This document shows positions 16,484 through 26,200 of a DNA stretch of 64,000 nucleotides, one piece after another. Positions within the stretch are counted from its first letter, which is position 1. Every line of letters starts with the position of its first letter. A program made the position numbers and the translations under genes. Below the pieces are notes generated by a model, which saw only the letters and a program-made list of their open reading frames with translations, was not told where the DNA came from and made no database searches. The DNA is from Amycolatopsis sp. CA-128772. Its GTDB lineage: Bacteria; Actinomycetota; Actinomycetes; Mycobacteriales; Pseudonocardiaceae. The stretch lies in the NCBI RefSeq assembly GCF_002904295.1, contig NZ_PPHG01000075.1:1-64000 (forward strand), written 5' to 3'.

Positions 16484-18571
16484 TCAGGGCTTCGCCGGGG
16501 CCCGGGGATCGGTGGCTTCGACGCCGAATACGCGGCCGAGGGAGACGAGGGCCTCGTCGAGGTGGCTGAGGCTGGACAGGACCGCGCGGGTCTCGGCCTG
16601 CTCGACGCGGTCGGAGACCGGTGTGCCGTCGTCGCGCACGAGCGTCCCGGGTGTGGGGCCACCCGGGGCGGCCAGTGCGCCGCGGAGGATGTCGATGTTG
16701 GCCAGCAGCCGGCCGGTGAACAGCCGGAGGCGGTCGGCGTCGGGGCCGGCGAGCTGGCCGGGCTGGGCGCGGGCGGCGACGTGCCGGGCGCGGAAGGCGA
16801 TGGTTTCCAGGGTGGTGAGCACGTGCCAGCCGTAGTCGCGGCGGGCGCTGCGGAGGTTGACCGGGTGGGTCAGTGGTTCGACGGTGGTGCGGACCTGGTC
16901 GACGCTGCGGTCGAGGTCGCGGGAGAGTTCGATGACGTTGACGTTCTCCTCGCCGGCGAGCAGCCCGCGGGTGTGCTGGAGGAACTCTTCGAGGTCGTCG
17001 AGCACTCCGGCGATGTCGTCGAGCATGACCGAGCGGGTGCGGACCGGGACGATGACGACCGCGGCGAGGATGCCGGCGGCGGCGCCGACGGCGGTTTCGG
17101 CGACGCGGATCCACAGCACCTGCAGGCTGAAGGTGCCGAGCAGGCTGTAGAGCAGGCCGAGCATGCTGGTGACGAAGAACGCCATCACCACCTGGGACAC
17201 GCGCGCGGTGTAGACCATGCCGAACACGCACACGAGGATCAGGGCGAGGGTGGCCGGGGTGTTGCCGCCGACCAGCAGCGCGAGCAGGACGCCGCCGACG
17301 ATGCCGATCAGGGTGCCGCCGAGGCGGCGGACGCCCTTGACGAAGGTGGCGCCGGCGCTGGAGGCGCCGATGAACACGACGAACACGGTCAGCACGGCCC
17401 AGTACCAGCGCTGGTGGGAGACGAGTTCGCCGCCGAGCACGGCGAGCCCGCCGCCGACGACGGCCTGGATCGCGCTGCGGGTGCGGTTGTCGTAGGCGAA
17501 CCTCGGGGCCGGCTCGTCTTCGTCGTCGGGGGCGAGCGGGTCCGGGGTCGCCTCCGGGGTGGCGGCGCGCTGGGCGCGGTCGTCGGCCAGGGCCAGTTCG
17601 GCGAGGGCCTTGCGGACGCCGTCGCCCGGCGCGGCGTGGGAGTCGATGCGGCTGCCTTCGACGAGCATCCGGCTGTATTCGCCGGTCTGGCTGATCAGCG
17701 GCAGCTCGCGCGGGTCGCGTTCCATCAGGGCGCGGAAGCGGGCGAGCCGGGCGATGAGGTCGTCGCGGACTTCGGTGGCGAGTTCGTGGGTGCAGGTGCG
17801 CTGGACGGTGCTGGCCAGCCAGCCGACGGCGAGTTCGACCTCGATGGCGCGGCGGCGCAGCACGTCGGCGGCGCGGGCGTCGACGACGTCGGGGGCAGCG
17901 TCCTCGATGAGCAGCACGCATTCGTGCAGGCGGGCCAGTGCGGAGCGGAGCTGCTTGCGGGTGCGTTCGCCGCCGTTGACCGCGAGGTGGGCTTCGGTGG
18001 CGCGGACGACGGCGCCGAGGCGGGCGCGGAAGGCGCGGCGCACGCGCAGGAACTCGACCTCGGCGTTGTGGCGGAGCAGGACGAACCGGACGACGGCGTT
18101 GGCGAGCACCCCGACGCCGAGGGCCACCAGCAGCTGGGGGACCTGCTTGAGGTGGGCCTGCAGGAACATCGGGAAGAAGAACAGGAAGAAGGCGATCGAG
18201 CCGAGCGCGGTGCCGCGGGCGCCGAAGCGCTGGGCGTAGACGGCGACGAAGATCAGCAGGACGAACACGATGCTGTCCAGCGGTGGCAGCGCCGAGCCGA
18301 GGCTGGCCACGGTGATCGACGCGGCTCCGGTGAGGAAGGCCAGGACGAGGGTGACGGCCTGGCCGCCCGGGGTCGCGTCGTTGACGGTGAACGCGGTCAT
18401 CATCGCGGCGATGGCGCCGACGAGCATGACGGTGAGCGGGACGTGCGCGGGCAGCAGCGCGGCCACGGCCAGGACGATGCCGAGCACGGCGGAGCCGGCC
18501 AGCCGCAGCCGGACCAGGCCGGGGTCGGCCGCCGCGAACCGGTCGAGAGCGGCGGTGCGGAGGTGGTTCAT
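16484..18571 (-). CDS. FUSC family membrane protein
   Basis: 695 aa. Two blocks of about five or six membrane helices (residues ~18-165 and ~360-500) enclose and are followed by long soluble regions, the YccS/aromatic-acid-exporter (FUSC) architecture. The second block holds AIQAVVGGGLAVLGGELVSHQRWYWAVLTVFVVF and GVRRLGGTLIGIVGG, the latter being the conserved FUSC turn. Likely an exporter of small organic acids or a related solute; the substrate is unknown. The ATG overlaps the stop of the upstream GH92 gene (ATGA), so both are co-translated. The coupling of a mannosidase with this transporter has no obvious explanation. Confidence 0.85.
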   Translation of the reverse strand: MNHLRTAALDRFAAADPGLVRLRLAGSAVLGIVLAVAALLPAHVPLTVMLVGAIAAMMTAFTVNDATPGGQAVTLVLAFLTGAASITVASLGSALPPLDSIVFVLLIFVAVYAQRFGARGTALGSIAFFLFFFPMFLQAHLKQVPQLLVALGVGVLANAVVRFVLLRHNAEVEFLRVRRAFRARLGAVVRATEAHLAVNGGERTRKQLRSALARLHECVLLIEDAAPDVVDARAADVLRRRAIEVELAVGWLASTVQRTCTHELATEVRDDLIARLARFRALMERDPRELPLISQTGEYSRMLVEGSRIDSHAAPGDGVRKALAELALADDRAQRAATPEATPDPLAPDDEDEPAPRFAYDNRTRSAIQAVVGGGLAVLGGELVSHQRWYWAVLTVFVVFIGASSAGATFVKGVRRLGGTLIGIVGGVLLALLVGGNTPATLALILVCVFGMVYTARVSQVVMAFFVTSMLGLLYSLLGTFSLQVLWIRVAETAVGAAAGILAAVVIVPVRTRSVMLDDIAGVLDDLEEFLQHTRGLLAGEENVNVIELSRDLDRSVDQVRTTVEPLTHPVNLRSARRDYGWHVLTTLETIAFRARHVAARAQPGQLAGPDADRLRLFTGRLLANIDILRGALAAPGGPTPGTLVRDDGTPVSDRVEQAETRAVLSSLSHLDEALVSLGRVFGVEATDPRAPAKP

Positions 18572-21500
18572 CGGGCGAGGAGCTCCCACTGGGCGAGGGT
18601 GGCGCGGCGGCCGCGGGTGGCGGTGATCCGCAGCCGGTAGTGCGGGTGCGCGGCCGGGGTGGCGAGGGCGAACGGGCGGGTCTGGCGGCGCCAGCGGAAC
18701 AGCTCGTCGTCGCGTTCGTCCAGGGTGGACCAGTGGGTGCCGTCGTCGGAGCCTTCCAGGACCCACGCGCTGGGGTCGCCGCCGCGGGCGCCGGAGGTCA
18801 GGGTGTACAGGGCGAGTTCGCGGGGTTCGCCGGTGACGGTGAATGCGATGGCCGGGGTGGCGCTCGAGAAGGTGACCTGGGTGCGGGTGGTGTCGTCGAA
18901 CAGGGCGCCGGTCTTGGTGCCGTCGGCGGCGGTTGCGGTGCCGGTGAGGTCGGTGAGCGGGGCCGGGTGTTCGGCGGGCGGTGGCGGGGCGCCCCAGTCC
19001 GTCGGTTCGGTCGTCAGGTCGAAGACGAGTTCGGCGCCGGCGGCGAGGGTGGCGTGGGCGATCGAGGTGGCGTCGTGGGGTTCGCCGTTGACGGTGAGCC
19101 CGCGGACGTAGACCGTTTCGGCGGTGTTGCCGGGGGCGTGGACGACGAGCTTGCGGCCGTCGCCGAGGTGGACGGTCGCCTTCTCGAACAGGGGTGAGCC
19201 GAGGGCGTAGCGCGGGCTGCCGACGGCGAGGGGGTAGAAGCCGAGGGCGGCGAAGACGTACCAGGCGGACATCTCGCCGTTGTCCTCGTCGCCGGGGTAG
19301 CCCTGGCCGATGTCGCTGCCGAGGTAGAGCCGGCGCAGCACTTCGCGCACGGTGGCCTGGGTCTTCGCGGGTGCGCCGGCCTGGCCGTAGATCCAGGGGA
19401 TGTGGTGCGAGGGCTGGTTGGAGTGGCCGTACTGGCCCATCCGGACGTCGCGGGCTTCGGTCATCTCGTGGATCAGCCCGCCGTACGCGCCGGGACGGCG
19501 GCCGGTCTCGGGGGTGGCGAAGAACGTGTCGAGCTTGGCTTCGAGGCCGGCGTGGCCGCCGTGCAGGGCGGCGAGGCCGGGGCCGTCGTGCGGGGCGGTG
19601 AAGGCGGTGTTCCAGGCGTTGGTTTCGACGAAGTCGCCGCCCCAGGCGGCCGGGTCGTAGCCCTCGGGGGCGAACTTGCGGCGTCCGTCGCGGTGGCGGC
19701 CCTGGAAGAAGCCGATCTTCGGGTCGAAGTGGTGGACGTAGTGCTTCGCGCGCTCGCGGAAGTAGGCGGCGTAGTCGCCGTACGTCCGGGCCCGCGGTCC
19801 GGAGCTTTCCCGGGAAAGCTCCGCCGCGAGGTTGGCCAGGCCGAAGTCGTTGATGCAGCCCTCCAGGGCCCAGGACAGTCCTTCGTGGACGGGCACCGGG
19901 GTGTAGTGCAGGAAGATCGACTCTTCGAGGCCCTTGCGGCCGACCGAGCGGCGCGGCGGGGTGACGGTGGCGTTCTTCACCCCGGCGTCGAAGGCGGCCT
20001 CGACGTCGAAGTTGCGGACGCCCTTGAGGTAGGCGTCGGCGAAGGCGACGTCGGAGCTGGTGCCGGTCATCAGGTCCGCGTAGCCGGGGGAGGACCAGCG
20101 GGCGATCCAGCCGCCTTCGCGGTACTGCTGGACGAACCCGTCGATCATCCGGCCGCAGCGTTCCGGGGTGAGCAGCGCGTAGGCGGGCCAGGTGGTGCGG
20201 TAGGTGTCCCAGAAGCCGTTGTTGACGTAGAGCTCGCCGTCGATGACCTTCGCGCCGGTGCGCCGGCGGGTGCTCGGCCACCACCGGTGCACGACCGGGC
20301 TGGCGTGGCGGATCCCTTTCGGCGTCGTCTCGTGGGCGACGTTCGGGTACAGGAACAGCCGGTAGAGGTTGGAGTACAGCGTCGTGCGCTGGTCTTCGGT
20401 GGCGCCTTCGACCTCGACGCGGCCGAGCTCGTCCTGCCACAGCCGCCGGGCCTGGGCTTGCACCTCTTCGAACGTCGTCCCGGCCGGGATCTCCTGCTCC
20501 AGGTTGTGTTTGGCCTGGGCCAGGCTGATCAGCGACGTCGCGATCCGCAGCGTGACGTCGGGGCCGTCGAATTCGAAGTACCCGGTGACCCGCCGCCACG
20601 GCGGGAACCGGACCTTCGCCCCGCGGGTGGCCGGCGCGTCGGTGACGCCGTAGACGAACATCCGGCGCGCCCCGGCCGACAGCCGGCTGCGGACCCGGGT
20701 GTGGCCGGTGATCACCCCGGTGTCGGCGTTGATGCGCAGCCGGCCGCGGTTGCCGACGTTGTCGAACAGCAGCCAGCCGTGCTTGCTGGGGAAGGTGAAC
20801 CGCATGATCGCCGCGTGCGACGTGGGTGCGAGGTCGGCGGTCATGCCGTTGGCGAACCGGACGCCGTAGTGGTGCGGCGAGGCGGTCTCGTCGTCGTGGG
20901 AGAAGGCCAGTGCGCGTTTGCGGCGGCGGGGCTCGACCGGGCCGGTGCCGGGCATGACGTGGAAGGTGTGCCGGTCGCCCATCCACGGGCTCGGTTGGTG
21001 GGACAGCGCGAACGCCTGCAGGGCCGGCCGGTTCTGCTCGTCGTTGTGGCGGTGGTAGGAGTAGAGCCAGTTGGTCACGCCGGCGTCGGTGACCGGGGTC
21101 CAGAAGTTGAAGCCGTGCGGCACAGCCGTGGCGGGGAAGTTGTTGCCGCGGGAAAACTCGCCGCTGGAGTGCGTGCCGCGGGTCGTGCGGACGCAGTCGA
21201 CGGGGTCGCGTGGCTGCTCCGGGCGTTCGGCGATCCGGACGTCGTCGAGCCAGCCGCCGGTGTCTTCGGAGGGGGAGCCGGTGCGCAGCACGAGCCGGCT
21301 GATCCGGCGTCCGGCGAAGGCGCCCAGCGGGCGGCGGACGAGGTTCCACTGGTCGACCCACAACGTCTTGTCGTCGACCGGGGCGAAGCCGGCGGAGGTG
21401 CCGTCGGCGAACTCGACGTCGAGGCTGACGCGGGTGGCGTGGTAGGCGGGGACGTCGCCGTCGGCTTCGGGGAAGACCACATAGGACAGCTCGGTGCGGC

Positions 21501-21693
21501 CGGTGACGGGCACGTCCAGTTCGAACAGGACGGCGTGCGGCCGGGCGGTGTACCGCAGGGCCTGCGTGCCGGTGAAGCCGACGCCGGCCTTGGCCGTGGG
21601 GGAGTGCTCCGGGCCGCTGCCGACGCGCAGGCCGGGGTCCGCCGGCTGCGGGTCACCGGTTTCGAAGGAGGAGAAGAACACGGCGTCGGACAT
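18568..21693 (-). CDS. GH92 family alpha-mannosidase, cytosolic form
   Basis: 1041 aa, exo-acting calcium-dependent alpha-mannosidase family. Landmarks: GNNFPATAVPHGFNFWTPVTD, SHQPSPWMGDRHTFHVMP, NNGFWDTYRTTWPAYALLTP, SSPGYADLMTGTSSDVAFAD, IHEMTEARDVRMGQYGHSN (Glu743, likely acid) and GDEDNGEMSAWY (Asp802/Asp804, likely base pair). No signal peptide, so it probably acts on imported oligosaccharides. The last ~110 residues form a galactose-binding/F5-8C-like domain ending at the stop. The ATG is six bases behind TACGGT. A secreted paralogue lies at 23267-27592 with the same core. Confidence 0.92.
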   Translation of the reverse strand: MSDAVFFSSFETGDPQPADPGLRVGSGPEHSPTAKAGVGFTGTQALRYTARPHAVLFELDVPVTGRTELSYVVFPEADGDVPAYHATRVSLDVEFADGTSAGFAPVDDKTLWVDQWNLVRRPLGAFAGRRISRLVLRTGSPSEDTGGWLDDVRIAERPEQPRDPVDCVRTTRGTHSSGEFSRGNNFPATAVPHGFNFWTPVTDAGVTNWLYSYHRHNDEQNRPALQAFALSHQPSPWMGDRHTFHVMPGTGPVEPRRRKRALAFSHDDETASPHHYGVRFANGMTADLAPTSHAAIMRFTFPSKHGWLLFDNVGNRGRLRINADTGVITGHTRVRSRLSAGARRMFVYGVTDAPATRGAKVRFPPWRRVTGYFEFDGPDVTLRIATSLISLAQAKHNLEQEIPAGTTFEEVQAQARRLWQDELGRVEVEGATEDQRTTLYSNLYRLFLYPNVAHETTPKGIRHASPVVHRWWPSTRRRTGAKVIDGELYVNNGFWDTYRTTWPAYALLTPERCGRMIDGFVQQYREGGWIARWSSPGYADLMTGTSSDVAFADAYLKGVRNFDVEAAFDAGVKNATVTPPRRSVGRKGLEESIFLHYTPVPVHEGLSWALEGCINDFGLANLAAELSRESSGPRARTYGDYAAYFRERAKHYVHHFDPKIGFFQGRHRDGRRKFAPEGYDPAAWGGDFVETNAWNTAFTAPHDGPGLAALHGGHAGLEAKLDTFFATPETGRRPGAYGGLIHEMTEARDVRMGQYGHSNQPSHHIPWIYGQAGAPAKTQATVREVLRRLYLGSDIGQGYPGDEDNGEMSAWYVFAALGFYPLAVGSPRYALGSPLFEKATVHLGDGRKLVVHAPGNTAETVYVRGLTVNGEPHDATSIAHATLAAGAELVFDLTTEPTDWGAPPPPAEHPAPLTDLTGTATAADGTKTGALFDDTTRTQVTFSSATPAIAFTVTGEPRELALYTLTSGARGGDPSAWVLEGSDDGTHWSTLDERDDELFRWRRQTRPFALATPAAHPHYRLRITATRGRRATLAQWELLAR

Positions 21694-21699
21694 GCGATT

Positions 21700-21705
21700 A
21701 CCGTA
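21700..21705 (-). promoter_or_regulatory. Leaderless -10 for cytosolic GH92 gene
   Basis: TACGGT on the minus strand, six bases before ATG 21693. Confidence 0.5.
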
Positions 21706-21771
21706 ACCGCCGCCGGGCGGCGCAGCGTGCTGAGCACCGCGGCCCGGGCGCCCCGGGCCGCGGTGCCCGTC

Positions 21772-22173
21772 CTAGGCGACGGCGGTTCCCTCCAGCTCCA
21801 CCAGCTGGCCGGGCACCGCCAGCCGGCTCACCCCGAGCAGCGTGGTGGCCGGCGCCACCCCGGCCGCGCCCAGCCGCGCCGCCAGCACGCCGTAGTGCGG
21901 GAACAGCCCGTCGACGTCGGTGGTGTAGACGTTCAGCCGGACCAGGTGCGGCAGGGACATGCCGGCCTCGGCGAGCACCGCCTCCAGGTTGTCCAGGCTC
22001 AGCGCCAGCTGCGCCGCCGGGTCTCCCTCGTGCTGCGGCTTGCCCTCGGCGTCCATCGCCGTCTGCCCCGAGCAGTACAGGGTGCGGGTCTGCCCCGAGA
22101 CGACCTCGCCCTGGTTGAAGCCCAGTGCCGGCGACCACGTCACCGGGTTGACCGCCGTTCGTTCCAGTGCCAC
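21772..22173 (-). CDS. RidA (YjgF/YER057c) family protein
   Basis: 133 aa, trimeric enamine/imine deaminase family that removes reactive intermediates. Seen: GEVVSGQTRTLYCSGQTAMDAEGKP, SLDNLEAVLAEAGMSLPHLVRLNVYTTDVD, and PATTLLGVSRLAVPGQLVELEGTAVA, in which the Arg is the substrate-binding residue of active RidA. GTG 22173 has GGAG six bases upstream. It diverges from a WYL regulator 87 bases away, so the regulator may control it. Confidence 0.9.
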   Translation of the reverse strand: MALERTAVNPVTWSPALGFNQGEVVSGQTRTLYCSGQTAMDAEGKPQHEGDPAAQLALSLDNLEAVLAEAGMSLPHLVRLNVYTTDVDGLFPHYGVLAARLGAAGVAPATTLLGVSRLAVPGQLVELEGTAVA

Positions 22174-22248
22174 ATCAGCTCCGTTCGTCGAATTGCTGCA
22201 CCGGGGACCTTTCCGGCGAATCACGACATCCTGTGTCGGGTATTCCGC

Positions 22249-22254
22249 TACCGT
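22249..22254 (+). promoter_or_regulatory. Leaderless -10 for WYL regulator
   Basis: TACCGT, six bases before GTG 22261. Confidence 0.5.
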
Positions 22255-22260
22255 CTCGAG

Positions 22261-23214
22261 GTGCGTGCCGACCGGCTGGTCTCCCTGGTGCTGTTGCTGC
22301 GTCAGCGCGGCCGGCTGACCGCCGAAGCGCTGGCCCGCGAGCTGGAGGTGTCGACCCGCACGGTGCTGCGCGACATCGACGCGCTCTCGGGCGTGGGTGT
22401 CCCGGTCTACGCCGAACGCGGCCGCCACGGCGGGTTCGCGCTGCTGCCCGGCTTCCGGACCGAGCTGACCGGCCTGAACCACGACGAAGCCCTGGCCCTG
22501 CTGACCACCGGGCGCGCGTTCGGCCTGGGCCCGGCGCTGGCCTCGGCGATGCGCAAGGTGGCCGACGCCCTGCCCGAAACCCACGTGGCCCCCGCGGGGC
22601 GCTTCCTCGTCGAGCCGGAGACCGACCTGCTCTCCCGCCGTCCCGTCGTCGAAGAAGTGGACCACCCGGCGATGCTCGAGGTCCGCCGCGCGGTCCTGGC
22701 CGGCCGCCGGCTGCGCATCCGCTACGCGGCCACCGGCCAGGAGCCGCGGTGGCGCACGGTGGATCCGATCGGCCTGGTCACCGTCCGCGACCGCGGCTAC
22801 CTGCTGGCCACCCGGGCGGGTGCGGATCGCACGTACCGGCTGTCGCGGGTCCTGGCCGCGCAGCAGCTTCCCGAACCGGCCGAGCGCCCGGGCGAGGTCG
22901 ACCTGGACCGCCTCTGGCGGCAACGCTGTGCGGCGTTCCTGGCCGAGGGCCACCTCGCCGTGCGGGTCCGGGTGCGCCCGGACCGGCGGGAAGACCTGCT
23001 GAGCGCGGCGGTGGCGGTCCGCGCCGAGCACCCCGACGCCGACGGCTGGCTGCGGTTCGAGGTCACCTACCAGGACGCCTGGCACGCCGAATGGGCGCTG
23101 TGGCAGCTGGGTGCGGACGCGGAAGCCCTGAGCCCGGAGTCGTTGCGCACGGCGCTGCGCGACCGGGCCGCCGCCATCGCCGGCCGCTACGCCGAGGGCG
23201 GCACTTTCACGTGA
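22261..23214 (+). CDS. HTH/WYL-domain transcriptional regulator
   Basis: 317 aa. The N-terminal HTH_11 winged helix (ADRLVSLVLLLRQRGRLTAEALARELEVSTRTVLRDIDALSGVGVPVYAERGRHGGFALLPGF) is followed by the WYL ligand-binding domain (residues ~130-200: LRIRYAATGQEPRWRTVDPIGLVTVRDRGYLLA) and the WCX extension. Such YafY-type proteins sense small molecules or nucleic acids and act as repressors or activators. Divergent from ridA, the likely target. GTG 22261 is leaderless by position. The stop codon lies at the centre of a large palindrome that continues beyond the gene. Confidence 0.9.
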   Translation: MRADRLVSLVLLLRQRGRLTAEALARELEVSTRTVLRDIDALSGVGVPVYAERGRHGGFALLPGFRTELTGLNHDEALALLTTGRAFGLGPALASAMRKVADALPETHVAPAGRFLVEPETDLLSRRPVVEEVDHPAMLEVRRAVLAGRRLRIRYAATGQEPRWRTVDPIGLVTVRDRGYLLATRAGADRTYRLSRVLAAQQLPEPAERPGEVDLDRLWRQRCAAFLAEGHLAVRVRVRPDRREDLLSAAVAVRAEHPDADGWLRFEVTYQDAWHAEWALWQLGADAEALSPESLRTALRDRAAAIAGRYAEGGTFT

Positions 23215-23229
23215 AAGTGCCGCCCTCGG
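23192..23229. terminator. 38-base perfect palindrome at gene end
   Basis: Two 19-base arms without spacer, centred on CAC|GTG, containing CTTTCACGTGAAAG. The WYL stop codon is at the centre. As RNA it would fold into a long hairpin; a bidirectional terminator is the simplest reading, although the same core recurs in the next palindrome. Confidence 0.65.
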
Positions 23230-23232
23230 GAG

Positions 23233-23254
23233 GTCGCTTTCACGTGAAAGCGAC
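23233..23254. terminator. Second palindrome with the same core
   Basis: 22-base perfect palindrome with arms GTCGCTTTCAC and GTGAAAGCGAC, three bases after the first, just before the convergent GH92 stop. Confidence 0.6.
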
Positions 23255-23266
23255 GGTCAGCCGGGA

Positions 23267-26200
23267 TTACATCTTCGTGCACTGCCCGGCGACCGGGCCG
23301 CGCACCGTGTTCGGCAGGTCGTGGTCCGTCGGCGCCGGCGTGTTGACCGCGCAGGCCAGCGGGCCGCCGACCGTGCTGGCCGTCAGCACCGGCCCGTGGT
23401 TGCCGGTCAGCGCCACCGGGCCGCCGATGTCGGTCAGCTCGATCGACACCGGCCCGGTCGCGCCGGTGACGGCCACCGGGCCGCGCACCTTCGTGCGGTT
23501 CAGCACCACCTGGCCCGCGCCGGTGGCCGCCAGCGGCCCGTTCAGGGAACCACCGCGGACGATCAGCGAGGCGCCGCCGCTCACGGTGACCGGACCGGAC
23601 ACCGTCGCGTCCTGCAGGCACACCGTGCCGGACGTGATCGACAGCGGACCGTTCGACGCGCCCGTGATCGTCTTCGCGCAGGACGCGTCCGGCTTGCCCA
23701 GCAGCTCGAATTCGGCCAGCTGCGCCGGGGCGCCGGTGCTGGTCGCGGTCACTTCGAGCCGGTAGTAGGCGTAGTGCGCCGGGTCGGCCACCTTGAACGC
23801 GCGGGTTTGCTGCCGCCAGGTGAACGCCTGGTTGTCCTGCTTGTCGGCCACCGCCCACGTCTTGCCGTCGTAGGAGCCCTTCAGCACCCAGCTCTTCGGG
23901 TCGCCCGCACCGGTCTGGGACGTCAGCGTGTAGTGCGTGACGGCCTCGTCGGTCGAGTTCAGCTGGTACTGCAGGGCGCCGGTGACGGCGGCCTGGGTGC
24001 GCGAGGTGTTGTCGATCAGCGCGGCGGCGTTGGAACCGTCCGAAGTGGACAGCGTGCCCTTGCCCGCGCCGGTCTCGTCGTGCAGCGGCGTCGGGACGGC
24101 GTCACCCGTGGTGATCGACTTCGGCGCGTCGTTCGGGCCGGTGCCCCAGTTCGAGGGGTTCGGGCCCAGGTCGAAGTCGATCGTGCCGCCGCGGGCGATC
24201 AGGTCCTGCGGCAGCGACGTCGAGGAGTACGCCTTGCCGTTGACCTTCACACCCTGCACGTAGACGTTCCTCGCGTTGTTCTTCGGCGCGTTGATCACCA
24301 GGTTCTTGCCGCCGGCCAGGTGGATGGTGGCCTTCTTGAACAGCGGCGACCCGATCGCGTAGTTCGGGCTGCCCATCTGCAGCGGGTAGAAGCCCAGCGC
24401 GCTGAAGGTCCACCACGCCGACTGCTCGCCGTTGTCCTCGTCGCCCGCATAGCCCTGGCCGATCTCGCTGCCGGTGTAGAGCCGCGAGAGCGCCTCACGG
24501 ACCTTCTCCTGCGTCTTCGCCGGCTGACCCGCGTAGTCGTACATGTACAGCGTGTGGTGCGAGGCCTGGTTGGAATGGCCGAGCTGGCCCATCCGCACGT
24601 CTCGGGCCTCCCGCATCTCGTGGATCACCCCGCCGTAGGAGCCCGGGAAGTTCGCGGTCTCCTGGTCGGCGAAGAAGGCGTCCAGCTTCTTCGCCAGGCC
24701 CGCCTTGCCGCCGTAGAGGTTCGCCAGGCCCTGACCGTCCTGCGGCACGGAGAACGCCATGCCCCAGCCGTCGGTCTCGGTGTAGTCGATGCCCCACACC
24801 CGCGGGTCGTAGTCGGCCGTCGACCGGCTGAACTTGCCCGCCGCGTCCCGGCCCTGGAAGAACCCGACGCTCGGGTCGAACAGGTTCACGTACTGCTGCG
24901 CGCGGCTGGTGAAGTACTCGTAGTTGGCCAGGTACTCCGCCTTGCGCGGGTCACTCGCCGGGGCTTCGTCGTAGAGCTTCTTCGACAGGTTCGCGATGCC
25001 GTAGTCGTTGACGTAGCCCTCGATCGACCACGAGAACCCGTGGTCGGCCGTGTTGGGCGAGTAGCCGAGGAAGATGCCCTCGTCGATGCCCTTGCGGCCG
25101 ACGGCGTTGTTCGGCGGGGTCACCGTCGCGTTCTTCAGCGCCGCGTCGTAGGACGCCTTGACGTCGAAGTTGCGGACGCCCTTGAGGTAGGCGTCGGCGA
25201 AGGCGACGTCGGAGCTGGTGCCGGTCATCAGGTCGGCGTAGCCCGGCGAGGACCACCGCGAGATCCAGCCGCCGTCGCGGTACTGCTGCACGAACCCGTC
25301 GACCATCTTCCCGGCCATGTCCGGCGTGAGCAGCGAGTACGCCGGCCAGGTGGTGCGGTAGGTGTCCCAGAACCCGTTGTTGACGTAGGTCTGGCCGTCG
25401 ACGATCTTCGCCCCCGTCTGGGTCGGGGTGTTAGCGCCGGTCTTCGGCGAGACGAAGCTGGCGTACTGGTACTTCGGCTTCTCCGGGGTGCCGGTGTTCT
25501 CGAACCCGGAGTTCGGGTAGAGGAACAGCCGGTACAGGTTCGAGTACAGCGTCGTGAGCTGGTCCTTCGACGCGCCCTCGACCTCGATCACCTTCAGCTG
25601 CTCGTCCCAGATCCGCTGCGCGGCGTCGCGGACGGAGTCGAAGGTCGCGGTCGGCGCGATCTCCTGCGCCAGGTTCTTCTTCGCCTGGTCCACGCTGATC
25701 AGCGACGTCGCGATCCGCATCGTCACCGTCTTGTCGGCGCCGGCGGCAAACCGCAGGTAGCCGGCGACGTCGTCGTGGCCCTGCCCGGTGAGCTTCGCAC
25801 CCGCGGTGACCGGCTTGTCGAAAGTGGCGTAGACGAACATCCGGCCCGCACCGGCCGACAGGCCGCTCTTGACGTCGGTGTAGCCCGAGAGCGTGCCGCT
25901 CGCGGTGTCGAGCGTCAGCCCGCCCTGGTTCTTGTAGTTGTCGAAGATCAGGCTGGAGTCACTGCCCGGGAAGGAGAACCGGAACACCGCCGCATGGTCG
26001 GTCGGGGCGATCTCGGTCTTGATGCCGTTCTCGAACTGCACGCCGTAGTAGTGCGCGCGAGCGACCTCGTTGTCGTGCTTGAACGCCAGCGCCCGTGCGT
26101 CGCGGTTGGCGTCCGGCACCCCGGCGGCCGCGGACGGCATGACCTGGAAGGTCTGCCGGTCGCCCATCCACGGGCTCGGCTCGTGGCTGACGCTGAACGC

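Noticed and set aside
16484..21361. A single ~1625-codon frame that would fuse a translated antiparallel stretch to the FUSC protein.
   Set aside because: The FUSC part begins at a good ATG (18571) overlapping the GH92 stop; the preceding codons are an out-of-frame reading of GH92.
23192..23254. Operator for the WYL regulator.
   Set aside because: The palindromes lie at the 3' end between convergent genes, far from any start, so termination is the simpler role; kept as a finding only because the core repeats.
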